A program made the position numbers and the translations under genes. The notes under the pieces were generated by a model. It ran no database searches. It was not told the DNA's origin and saw nothing but the letters and a program-made list of their open reading frames with translations. From contig NC_081547.1 of the NCBI RefSeq assembly GCF_901000735.1, forward strand, positions 1,922,001 through 1,986,000: DNA of 64,000 nucleotides. The letters are read 5' to 3'. Source of the DNA: Corylus avellana. Lineage: Eukaryota > Streptophyta > Magnoliopsida > Fagales > Betulaceae. Each line of letters begins with the position of its first letter. The stretch's first letter is position 1. Positions 47,947 to 58,324 of this stretch are shown here, one piece after another.

Positions 47947-48465
47947 ATGGAGGGCATGGCTGAGACAACGCCATTGGCAGAGCAGCTGGTACTCTCACTA
48001 GAGCAAGCGACCCACATGGCCAAACAGCTCCACACCACCAATGATCCAACCCACCACCTCCAAATCTACACCTCCCTCCACCAAGCCCACCACCACCTCT
48101 CCACGTTCCTCTCCAAAACCCAGTTTCCTCCTCCGCCTCCCGTCGCAGAAAACTCCCTCTCCTCCGCCACCGGTGCCGTCGCCGGCGACGAAAACGACAC
48201 CGATCCGATGCAAATCATGGACGGTGATGATGCGGTGGAAGAAGCTGAGGAGAATTCGAAGGGCATAGTTGAGAGCGTTGAGGAGAAGATGAGGAACTGC
48301 TTTATCAAGAATAAGCGGCCCAAGCGGCGGCTATCGCCTTCGGCGTTGGCAGTGGCGGAGGAGAGGAGGCTGAATGATGATGGGGATGGGTGGGGAGTGA
48401 AGGGGTTTGATCCTCATGCGACGAGGTTGAGGGCTTTGGACCTTGTCTACCAGTTTCATGGCTGA
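47947..48465 (+). CDS. Conserved plant-specific protein of unknown function
   Basis: A single-exon gene of 172 residues. The N-terminal third is helical and His-rich (LAEQLVLSLEQATHMAKQLH, then HLQIYTSLHQAHHHLSTFLS). The middle is Pro-rich, then acidic (DDAVEEAEENSKGIVE). The C-terminal third has a basic patch (CFIKNKRPKRRLSPSALAV) that could be a nuclear localisation signal, and a final block FDPHATRLRALDLVYQFHG. I recall similar C-terminal blocks in uncharacterised eudicot proteins, but no function. There is no signal peptide or membrane segment. The 5' half is GC-rich relative to its surroundings, as in other single-exon plant genes. Coding status rests on the long frame, composition and remembered similarity. 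Confidence 0.75.
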   Translation: MEGMAETTPLAEQLVLSLEQATHMAKQLHTTNDPTHHLQIYTSLHQAHHHLSTFLSKTQFPPPPPVAENSLSSATGAVAGDENDTDPMQIMDGDDAVEEAEENSKGIVESVEEKMRNCFIKNKRPKRRLSPSALAVAEERRLNDDGDGWGVKGFDPHATRLRALDLVYQFHG

Positions 48466-49445
48466 GGGAGCAGAGCAAGTCGAAGAAACAGAGCAAAACA
48501 GAGTGGTTCTCAGTTGCCTTTGTGATGACAGCTCAGATAATATATTTTGTTCTTTTTTTCTTTTCTTTTTTTTTCCTCCACTTTGATTTATTATGCGGCA
48601 GGACGTAGATTTTGATGGAATAAAAATGGAGAGGAAAAAGATTGGGAGATCTTTTTTTTTGGGGTTATGGTAATTATGGTTAAGGGTAGATTGTACAAGA
48701 TCAGGAACATGTTGAATGAGCAGGAAATTGTTCAGCCTAGGGAAACCTAATGTTGGGATTTAGTCAGTAAATCATTCTGGCTTTCTTTTTCCAGGCCATT
48801 GTGCTTGGAATCTGAACGAGCAAGAAGATAATTTTTCTTCATTTTCATTATTTGCTTGATTGACCTTAGCGACGAGATACTTTACGCCGAAATAAACTAA
48901 CCTAAATGAAAGAACTAATAAACCCTTAAAAGGAAAAGAAGGTGATTTTCTCGTAAAAGCATCACAATTCACAACACTGGTATTCTTCAAACTTTCTGAA
49001 TCAAATATTCATCCTCATTTACAATAGAGTAGTCTTCGGTGTCATTCGGGTCATCCGATAAAATTATAACCATACAGAGTAATCTTGGATGTAATACAGC
49101 AAAATACTTGATAGGATTATCATATAATGCAAGACCTATGGTGCACTCCATGATCATATTCATTGCATGAACTTGATTTTTGCGCCCAAAAATGGGGTCT
49201 CCACTATAGATATGCTGCTATGGCCATAAAAAAATTCCAGTCAAAGGAAACGTGCCCACAGCTCACTTCCATCTCTGATTCACCTTCGGCCATGGATGTT
49301 CACCTTCAGACTGGTCTTACTTTTGTCATTTTTAACTATTTGAATCATATCTGGAGCAATTCCAACAACATGGTAGATCAGGATCTTTGCGTGTGCGCCT
49401 GGTGGGTGTTTGCCTTTAGGTTCCCGTTCATGGAAACCATAAGCA
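48466..49445. other. Spacer between convergent genes
   Basis: Shared 3' region of the unknown protein gene (+) and the PFC1 gene (-). No gene seen. Confidence 0.45.
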
Positions 49446-52400
49446 CTATACTTTCACAATCAAGTTATGCAGATTCACAAAATCATCTAAGGTAAGCTCT
49501 TCTGGTCTAGACTGAAAAATCCATCAAATTTATTAATAACATTAGCGGAGTTATCGCCAAATGAACAAGTTTTTGCAAGAAAGATGAATATAGTATTGAA
49601 CTGTTAACTACTCTAATTACCAATACTTACGGTAATTGGAAGACCAACACTTCCCAAAGCTTTTTCGATTTCAAGGGATGTGCATATGTGCTGAAGTGAT
49701 CTCCGTAACATCTTACGTTTCCCATTGAATGCAGAATTGACCTATATCCCAAAAACAACAAAGGCACGTTACCAGAAAGGGTAAATGAACATTAAAAATT
49801 AAATGGGAGTGTCTCGATGATATAGCTCACAACAAAATCATCATCATATAGATGGGCTTGGTTCATGTTGTAGAGTTATGGAATGGGGTTAGGTAAGTCC
49901 TACGTTCAAATCTTTCTAGTAATAAGCAACAGCATCAATCAATAAATAAACAAAATAAACATTTGGGAAAACTTCAACTGTAAATTTATCTTCAGATAAT
50001 TTTCTGCTGCATGTCAGCCATATGTAAGATAATAAATTGCACAATGGAAATTGAAACAACCATTGAGAAGAAGCTCTTTGTGGAAGAAACTCGGGGATAC
50101 TCCGCCGGTTGCTTCAGCTTAAACGTAACAACAGCAGCATCAACCTACAGAAACATAAGAAAGGATCAGGTTAATCTCCAATCATTCAAAAAAGTGATGC
50201 AAAAAGTTGTCTCAACAGACGTGCATTGTATATAAGATGAGATGTAGGAATGGGTGTTGGTGATAATCATCACCAAGTATCCTTCCAAACAACAGCTATG
50301 GGTGTTAGCAACTACGACAGTTACAGAGAAGAAAAGAAAAGAGCTACCAAACAGGTTAATGCGTGACCCTACAGGTTTGAATTGAGTGATTCTCTTTCTC
50401 GTACCAAAAACTAAGGATCGGTCAAGTTTTACTTTTTATAGAGATGGTAACAAGCATAATGAGCTATGTTACACATAGATGTCTGCTCCATAGGGAAGGA
50501 AAAGTTTTAACACACAAAACATTTGAGTTGACAGGCTTTGACCAGTATTCTGACAATGATTCATCTGGCCACCAACTGATGGATTTATTTGAAAGCACAA
50601 CCTCAGGAGAAAGCATACAAGCGGCGTGGCCCAGCTACTTCTAGTCATGAAACCGAGTAATGTCATGCTCACTGTGCAAAAGAATTGCTATGTTGTCACC
50701 ATTTTATGGTGTTTAGTCTTCTCCTGTATCATATATTATGAATGTACAAAATATTCTAGCTCTGGTGAACCTCTCCAAGGTAGGGTTCTTTAGACCCACC
50801 TCTGCAGAGTGAACCCCGGTCTCATACACCACACCCTCGGAAATTTCCCTATACAGAACTGGTTAAGTCACTAGCTTTCCACCCGGGGGTGTGGCCCCAA
50901 GGAATTGTTTGCACCCATAAGGTGTTGAACCTTGGACCTTGAAGGGAGCAATACCTCAAGACCAAGGCCTTCACCACTTAGACCAACTACTTGGGGCTTC
51001 TAGCTCAGTTAAAATCTGCAGGATCCTGAGTTAGCTCATGATAGGACATGGAGAGACAGCCAGTTGTGATTGACGAGGACTTGGCAAAAGTTTCTATTTC
51101 GATTGTTACGCACATTAAAAAAAAAAAATAATAAAAAATAAAAATTGCAGGTGTCGGAAATCATATATATATATATATATATAATTACTTACATTGGGCT
51201 GAGGGAAAAAATTTGTCCTTGGGACCTTAAACTTGTATTCAGGATCTGACAAGGAAATTAATAAACAGAAAGCCTCTGTCATCAAGAAGTATAAACAATA
51301 CTCACCAAAAAAAAAAAAAAAAGTATAAACAAAATTGTGCACAATCTTCTCGATAATAGATAGAGCCATGACTCTACAGCACCAAATTTTGATTGCATAT
51401 TTCAATTACCTTGTTTTGGCTCCTTTAATTATATTAATTATCGTTGCCCAGAAGAAACAGAGATAAGACATAACAGTTATCTAGGTCATGGGTTCAAGAC
51501 CCACTAGGTGCAGTGATAACTTATCCACATCACATGTTTTAGATTCTAAGTTGCTATACCATATAGCTACATATAAATTTATTAAAATCAGGAATAACTC
51601 ATTAATGCATGCATGCTAAACAGATATATTTTAATTGCTTTCAATTTACTTATGAAAAAAATGTTAAACAGATGATAGTATTGCAGGACACCTGAGTAGA
51701 AATTGACAAAGACATTGATGGGCCGGTACTCTGATGTTCGCAAGGATGATTCCACCATGCGCACTGCTGTCTCCTCCTGAAAATAGTTGTTTAGTGTAGT
51801 GACAGTAACTAGACAGGTCTGTAAATAAATATAATTATGATCTAAATTTTATCTTTTTAGATCAAATATCTGAGAGGTACAACACCAACGTGGATGGTAG
51901 AGGTTAAGCCGTTAAGGAAAAAAAAAGGTATGCTAACCTGGAGTAAGAGAGAAACTTCCGAGAAAATGTCACCCATTGGAAGGAGTAGTTTGACTACTTC
52001 TGTGCTAATATTGAAGGGTATATTGGAGACTACCTGTAAATGAGAAATTTATCTAGATTATTCTATATATTGGAGAATTACATGTGAACAAGAAACACGT
52101 ATTTATGCTGTCTTTTGTGTTGAACTAGTATGGAGTTTAAAATTAAAATATACATACACCATCAGAACTGAAGCGCACACACAAACAACAATACATGCAT
52201 TATATCATCTCAGGCACATGTTCAGGTATGTCTGAGACACGTTTCTGAAAAAGTGCAATGGATTTAACAGTCCACGCTACAAAGACTTGTCCTAAATCCC
52301 TTCTCGCATGGTATTAACTTATTTCTTTGAATGAATAACAAGTTAACAAAACATCAAATTCAAGATGATCGAGCAATAAAAATCAGGCACACAAATAATG

Positions 52401-53883
52401 TACATGAAGTAGGGTTCTCACTTTTGCACGTCTTGATTTTGACTGGTCCAATGACTTTATACTTCCCAGCAATGACAACATATGGGAGCGAATGTGACAT
52501 TTGACGAAGTCCTCTTCTAAAACCTACACTTTTTCACCTAAAGAAGTCAATATCATTCAGAATGTATTATTGACAATGAGAACCTAAAAGTACCCATATA
52601 GATGCTACCAGTTATAACTGTCAGGCACTTCAATGTATATATGGAAAACTAACATACAGAATGATATAAGAAGTTCAGAGCAACTAACCATATATCACAG
52701 CCAGTTTTGCATAGTATTCAAGCAACTTGCAAATTTACTATGCATCTACTAAAATATATGTATCACCAAAAACGTAATGTACCTTAAACCTGTCTTTGCC
52801 TGCAAATCTTTCACTCACAAGAGTGGCCATATGTGGATCCTAAAAAGTCATGACAAATGTATTAAATAAGTCTCTGATATCGAAACAGAAGATAAAACAT
52901 TGCTCCTCCGTTTCAAAATAATTGATAATCTTTTCTTTTCTGGTTGTCTCAAAATATATGATATTTTCTAAAAATGAAAATTCATACTTCTTTGACTTCC
53001 TATAATGCCCTCATTTTTTTTATAAAAAAAAAAATGACAAAAATTCGTGCCACATCTAATTCAAGCAAAAAATATTTAGGAAGATTACCATATATTTTTA
53101 TATTTTTATTTTTTCATTAATAGTAATCACGTTATTTCAAAACACATAGTCTAGCATTTGGGTATTTATTGCAACAAATTGCACTCACGCTCATTGCTTG
53201 CTTGCTTCCCAGACTTCAGATAATACCAAATTGCATCATATACAAGTCAAGGAAGCTTGTGCAAGCAAGCATAAATTTTATCACTGGAGCTAAAAAGTAG
53301 GCTTTATGTTCTAAGCAACTAACCTTTTCAATGGCAAGAACAATGGCACCGGCATTGATGAGAACATTAGTCAAAGAACCCGTCCCAGGCCCAATTTCTA
53401 GCACAACATCGCCTTCTTCTACACTGGCTACACTGGCGAGCTGCTCATTGATCTCATTATTCAGCATATAATGCTGCAACCACAGCCGTTCATTTCATTG
53501 GTACATTTTATCGAACAGCTGGTGAACACCAAACAACTACCTTCCCGGACACCATAATTGCAAAAGCAATTACTAAGACTACAGCTACTGTCATTTATAT
53601 TGACATTTTCTCAGGAACCAAACAGAAGAGAAAGCAAAGAGACCTGGCCGAGGGATTTTCTTGGGGTGCGACCTTTGGAGTTGAGAGCTCTGAGAGTGGC
53701 GTGGTAACCGTCTGGGCTTGGGCTTGGGCTTGGGCTTCTCTTCGCGCAGGCTATGTATAGCGGAATGGGGCTAATTCTTCTTCGTGCGCCGGCGGTGCCA
53801 TTGTGCGCCGGGAGTGGAGCTTTGAGGGTTCGTCTCGGAGGTATTGGCGGCAGAGATTGGAGTGGAAGAGATCCGGCGGTCAT
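49446..53883 (-). CDS. PFC1: Plastid 16S rRNA dimethyladenosine transferase (KsgA/PFC1)
   Basis: S-adenosylmethionine-dependent enzyme that dimethylates two adjacent adenines near the 3' end of plastid 16S rRNA; the Arabidopsis orthologue PALEFACE1 is needed for plastid development in the cold. Ten exons on the minus strand: 53883-53644, 53473-53324, 52839-52783, 52523-52422, 52033-51938, 51776-51692, 51245-51193, 50144-50061, 49741-49631 and 49511-49446, giving 347 residues. The start is the ATG at 53883 (MTAGSLPLQSLPPIPPRR), giving a Ser/Pro/Arg-rich transit peptide. Motifs are PRKSLGQHYMLN, VLEIGPGTGSLTN (SAM motif I), NIPFNIS (catalytic NxPF, 187-190), VPRTNFFPQPNVDAAVV and NGKRKMLRRSLQH. 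Intron 7 contains a SINE. Confidence 0.95.
50763..50997 (-). mobile_element. tRNA-derived SINE, 235 bp, perfect 9-bp target duplication
   Basis: Minus strand: AGTAGTTGGTCTAAGTGGTG (A-box-like), then AAGGTCCAAGGTTCAACACC (B-box GGTTCAACACC), followed by a non-tRNA body. Both flanks read TTCTAGCTC (50754-50762 and 50998-51006). It lies in intron 7 of PFC1, in the same orientation as the gene. Confidence 0.8.
51160..51183. repeat. (AT)n microsatellite in PFC1 intron
   Basis: Run of about 11 AT units close to the donor of exon 7. Confidence 0.85.
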
Positions 53884-54008
53884 TGTCGTCAGTCTCCCGT
53901 GAAACTTTGAGAAAGTGCTTTGGCCAATGTGCAACAACGTTATCTTTGATTATTGCTTTTATTTTTTAAAAAGCCGTTGGAATATTTGAGCGCTAGTCCC
54001 CATAAGAA

Positions 54009-54039
<31 letters not shown>

Positions 54040-54043
54040 TCAA

Positions 54044-54280
54044 ATATTTACCGGACATAAATTTCTTCTAAACGGGAACAAATATCCTCAAACTCATTTA
54101 AAATAGTATCAAGTGTTTATAAACATTTAAAACGCACATTAAATTCTTAAGATCATTAATAGCAGTTTACTTACTTAACTAACGTTTTAAAAGTTTATAA
54201 ACACTTGACACTATTTTAAATGAGTTGAAGGATATTTTTTCCTGACTGGATGGTAAGAAATTTCTGTCCATATTTACCTT
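54044..54280. mobile_element. Inverted-repeat element (about 237 bp) upstream of PFC1
   Basis: The arms share AACTCATTTAAAATAGTATC (AACTCATTTAAAATAGTGTC in the other arm), AAGTGTTTATAAAC and TTTTAAAACG in inverted order. The outer parts share GGACATAAATTTCTT / GGACAGAAATTTCTT and AAATATCCT. A (TAA)n tract (about 54010-54040) adjoins it. It is a MITE-like element; the target duplication is not clear. Confidence 0.65.
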
Positions 54281-54758
54281 ACCATTTTTCAAATGTTAAA
54301 TTGAAATGTCTTTATATGTTCTAATTTTGAAAAAACCTCTTTTGTTATTTTATAGAATTAGCTTCTACATTGACAAATATTATCATTTCTTGCTTTGATA
54401 ATTGGACATCTCCACTTAAAATACTGAATGATCAAGATTTGTCAAAACAATAACTATGACTAAAAAGAAAAGATACTGAATTTAATTATTGTTCGAACGC
54501 TTACAGATATATTTATTTGTTTACATTTCTTAATACAAACTATAATGATAGAAGTGTCTACAATAATCAAGGAACAAATATCTTTGACCTGAGTTGCATT
54601 GAGGCTAAATAGTTGCTGATCTCTTGACGAAGTCATGTCATGGAAGCTGCAAACCAAGCGAAAAATACGTGATTACAAAAGAAAAACAAATAGTATTGAC
54701 AAATGATATTGAAATATTAGAGAATGTAATCCTACCAGCTACTTCTTCATTTTTTGGG
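54281..54758. other. 3' region of the NLR gene
   Basis: Non-coding and AT-rich. A possible 3'-UTR intron of the NLR gene is suggested by a donor-like AGCTGGTAGG (54730-54739, minus strand) and an acceptor-like TTTGCAGCTTCC near 54648-54654. No separate gene seen. Confidence 0.35.
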
Positions 54759-57293
54759 CTAATCCAGTTGAACTGATGGTATGTGAGCAATCTTGGGATG
54801 ATCTTCCTCTTTGCATTTCCTAACCAATTCATCACAATCGTCAATCGTCAATTCTCTTAGTGCAGTGAGACGATCCATTCCCTCCGGAAGAGATGACAAT
54901 TTGGGGCAATAAAAAATCTCAAGTGTGCGAAGTGATTTCAAACTTGGTAGCCACTCTGGTAAGGCCATCAAGTTCGGACAATCTCTAATACTTAGGAACT
55001 GTAAAGTGTCAGCAGATCCTTTGAGCCATTCTGGCAAAACCTCCAACTTTGGTAAATCTAGAATCTTCAATTTTCGAAGGCTCAACTTAAGATTCCGACC
55101 GTCTTCTCCTCCTGTCAAACTAAGCTCTTTACAATTCTCAACTATCAAGGTCTCTACGGTGGTTAGGAGCTTGATATCATGTGTCAAAGAGGTCAACCTA
55201 TTACAACCTAAAATAACCAATGTACGAAGGTTGGTAAGGCGTCCATTCATCCCTTGAAACAAAATTTCTAATCTCGGACAATAATATACACGCAAAAACC
55301 GAAGAGAATTCAAGTGACATGCACCATTCTCAAACAAGTAGGTGTAAGTTGTTGTTACTGTCAAATACCTAAGGTTGATCATCTTCTTTGTATCTTTGGG
55401 CAACCGCTCAAGTCTCGGACATCCATGAAGTAGTAAAGTTTGCAAATTATACAGCTTGCAAATGGAATTAGGAAGTTTCTTGATTCTGTCATTCCAAGCT
55501 AGGTTCAAGAATCTCAAATGTTTCAAAGTACAAATAGATCTTGACAACACCTCAAAAGACGAATAACTTAAATCAAGCACCCGCAAGTACTTGAATCTTG
55601 AGATGCATGCTTCAACCAAGGCTGGTACTTGTTTGGTTTGGAACAAAGTGGTTCGCACACCACAGCTTAACATGTAAAAGTATTTGGGAACTTGTAGACC
55701 ATTGTGAGAAAATGACAAATGACGAATTGTTCCAACAATGTTTTGTGTGTGAAAGCCAACTACTGAACACTCTTCTTCTGCAACCTTGAGTGCAAGATCA
55801 TGGACAATATCGTGCATTTTAAACCAATATCTGTAGTACCAAAGATCATGTTCAACATCTTGGAAGAAAGATCTAGACCACAACTCCTTGATACACATGT
55901 CGCCAACATCTTCCAACTCTATATTTTGACTATTACATGTTTTATTAAGGAGTCCATGCGCCATCCAAAATTGAATCAGTAAATCACTATTGAATAAAAA
56001 ATCCTTTGGGAAAAGAGAACAAAAGGCAAAGCATTGCTTCAAATGAGACGGCATTTGATCATAACTTAGTTTTAATGCAGGTAAAATATCACCCTCTTTT
56101 TGTTCTAATCTCCATATCTCACTATCTCTCACAGATTCCCACTCATGTTCATCAACCTTTGAGAAAAGTAGGCTGCCTAAAGTCCTTATTGCCAATGGAA
56201 CTCCTTGACATTTTTTCGCAATTTCTTTTCCAATTTCTAAGAGGTTTGGATATTGTTTGTCTTCCCCTTCCTTAAATGCCCATTCCACAAATAAAGACAA
56301 ACAATCTTTGTGGGATAAACGTTCTAAAGTGTATGTGAGACCAGTTCCCATAATGGAGGCAACCATGTGAGTACGTGTTGTCACAATAATTCTACTTCCC
56401 TCTAAACCAGCACTTAACAACCCTTTCAACTCAATCCATTTACTACGATCCTCGTTCCAAACATCATCCAAAACGAGTAGAAACCTCTTATTCCTTAAAC
56501 AGTCTCTTAAACTAGTTTGCCACATATCTACACCCAAATTCTCATCAATTGTACCACTTGCACATTTAAGGATTTCTTTAATTAATCTAGCAACATCAAA
56601 ATCCTCAGATACACAAACCCACATCCTCAATTCGAAATGCTCAGCTACATGTTTATCATTGTATACCAACTTAGCAATTGTAGTCTTTCCAAAACCTCCT
56701 AGTCCAACTATAAAAACTACATTGACATTTCTGTCAGCATTTGGGTGCATCAAAAGATCTATTATATTTTTTCTATCATCATCCCTACCGATAACATCTG
56801 AAGGAAGAACAAATGAGTGGGTTATGTCCCTCCTCCTGTGCATGACATGGTTATCTTCAAGCCGTGCTATGAGATTAAATTGATCCTTATTAGCTGCAAT
56901 CTTACTTAATTTCTCTTTAATGCCCATGATTTTGTGACCCAATTTAGAGCGGAATGCAAGGGCGCTACAGCCTGAAAAGCAACCACGTACCTCTCTATTA
57001 GGGCGCCCATATGTTCTGAGCACTCGCTTCCTTAGAACTTCGCACTCAATTTCATCAAGCACATCCTCGGCAGCATAAAAAATATCTTTAAGCTGCCTTA
57101 GCCAGATGCTCAGCGCCCGATTGGTAGCTTGTTTCTCTTCAGCATCCAAGAGCACGGCTTTAATGGTTGTCATGGTGCCCTCAAGCTCTATCAGCTGGCT
57201 TTTGATGTCCAATACCAAGATGAACTCTCCGTAAGCAAGGGATCCTAACTTCTCCAAGATCTTACTTGCGACGCCAGAGGCAAGTTCAGCCAT
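54759..57293 (-). CDS. CC-NBS-LRR disease resistance protein (RGA2/RGA3-like)
   Basis: Intracellular immune receptor that senses pathogen effectors and triggers defence. One uninterrupted coding exon gives 844 residues. I start at the ATG at 57293 (MAELASGVASKILEKLGSLA); the frame runs further upstream only to a GTG. The N-terminal Rx-type coiled coil (1-160) has WLRQLKDIFYAAEDVLDEIE. The NB-ARC motifs are all present: GLGGFGKTT (P-loop, 197-205), FELRMWVCVSEDFD (RNBS-A), FLLVLDDVWNED (kinase 2), GSRIIVTTR (RNBS-B), CQGVPLAIRTLG (GLPL), LKQCFAFCSLFPKD (RNBS-D) and MHDIVHDLAL (MHD). About ten leucine-rich repeats follow, ending with LPEWLPSLKSLRTLEI and LPEGMDRLTALRELTI. All catalytic motifs look intact, so it is probably functional. 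The recognised effector is unknown. Confidence 0.95.
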   Translation of the reverse strand: MAELASGVASKILEKLGSLAYGEFILVLDIKSQLIELEGTMTTIKAVLLDAEEKQATNRALSIWLRQLKDIFYAAEDVLDEIECEVLRKRVLRTYGRPNREVRGCFSGCSALAFRSKLGHKIMGIKEKLSKIAANKDQFNLIARLEDNHVMHRRRDITHSFVLPSDVIGRDDDRKNIIDLLMHPNADRNVNVVFIVGLGGFGKTTIAKLVYNDKHVAEHFELRMWVCVSEDFDVARLIKEILKCASGTIDENLGVDMWQTSLRDCLRNKRFLLVLDDVWNEDRSKWIELKGLLSAGLEGSRIIVTTRTHMVASIMGTGLTYTLERLSHKDCLSLFVEWAFKEGEDKQYPNLLEIGKEIAKKCQGVPLAIRTLGSLLFSKVDEHEWESVRDSEIWRLEQKEGDILPALKLSYDQMPSHLKQCFAFCSLFPKDFLFNSDLLIQFWMAHGLLNKTCNSQNIELEDVGDMCIKELWSRSFFQDVEHDLWYYRYWFKMHDIVHDLALKVAEEECSVVGFHTQNIVGTIRHLSFSHNGLQVPKYFYMLSCGVRTTLFQTKQVPALVEACISRFKYLRVLDLSYSSFEVLSRSICTLKHLRFLNLAWNDRIKKLPNSICKLYNLQTLLLHGCPRLERLPKDTKKMINLRYLTVTTTYTYLFENGACHLNSLRFLRVYYCPRLEILFQGMNGRLTNLRTLVILGCNRLTSLTHDIKLLTTVETLIVENCKELSLTGGEDGRNLKLSLRKLKILDLPKLEVLPEWLKGSADTLQFLSIRDCPNLMALPEWLPSLKSLRTLEIFYCPKLSSLPEGMDRLTALRELTIDDCDELVRKCKEEDHPKIAHIPSVQLD

Positions 57294-58324
57294 GTCGTTG
57301 ACTTGGTAGATGTCACAGGACACCGAAGATCCAGCCGTAAATTAAGGTGTCACAAATTGCAAAGAAAAATAAAGGGAGGAACCGATGGGTTGGAGGGTGG
57401 AATTCAAAGGGATTTGGGGTTATCTGGGTGAGAAGACGATTGTATCGGTGTTTCTGTCGTGTTATTCGAAATCTACGAAGAGCAGCTGGAGGTAGGTGAA
57501 GAGATGAATCTCTCTCTCTCTCTCTCATAAATATTATAAATAAATAGAAAATGTCATAAATGGCAGGAAAACATGGCTGACTTTTGTGTTTTGCCGTACG
57601 TCCAAGGGCTCCTATTTTTTCTCTTCTTTTCATTTTAGAAATCATAAAAATAATTTGAGCTCTTATAAATTATACAAAATTACACTCTTATTATAATAGG
57701 TTAACCTCAGATTCATATCTTATATATTTTAATCCCAATACTATAGATTTAATACTTGTCATCACTGCTTGAATAGACAAAAGATATCCTCCAATCAATC
57801 TTTCATTGTAATTTGTAATGCAAGTAACAAAATAGCAATCAACCAAGTACATCAACATCAAATACTGAAACCTTCAAACTCAACTTGAAAAACAAATGTT
57901 GAAGTTTTACACCTTTCTTGCTTGGCTTCCAAAACTTCGCCATGGCTTAATTTATGTTTCTGGAACCTCACTGCCCATGCAAGTAGTGATGTCAGTGTTC
58001 TTGTACTGTTGTACATGGCCCTTTCACACCCCTGTGGCTTTAAACATTGAAAGAAATGGCTTGTAAGTGCAAAAGAATTTTTAAGATGACAATACAAAAA
58101 AGACCCTACGGTCTACACAAAGGTCAATGTAGAGCAGCACTCATATACCTGGATGCAAAACTTGATTACCAGAGATCAATAAATTCCTCATCATGGAACA
58201 GACTAGTAGGGTCTTTTGCAGTATCAAATCATTCATCTATTTCTCCTCTTTCAACCCCAAAAATATCATGTTCTTCTGGCTCCAGTGGCGGTGGAGGAAG
58301 TAGTTGTGGCTGCAGAAATTGTTG
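57294..58324. other. NLR promoter side and 3' region of the response regulator
   Basis: Non-coding. It holds the NLR 5' leader with a (CT)n run at 57508-57528, AT-rich spacer, and the 3' UTR of the response regulator gene. No gene seen. Confidence 0.4.

Noticed and set aside
49163..49495. 110-codon plus-strand frame (MHELDFCAQKWG...)
   Set aside because: It overlaps the last exon of PFC1 on the other strand and has no recognisable motif.
51485..51535. GGGTTCAAGACCC motif resembling a tRNA T-arm or B-box
   Set aside because: No cloverleaf or A-box could be built around it, so neither a tRNA gene nor a SINE is claimed.
53884..53937. Upstream extension of PFC1
   Set aside because: The frame upstream of 53883 opens at a non-ATG codon; MTAGSLPLQ matches the known PFC1 start and gives a good transit peptide.
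57294..57323. Longer start for the NLR protein (ten extra residues)
   Set aside because: It would begin at a GTG; the ATG at 57293 gives the usual MAE/MAD-type N-terminus of this family.
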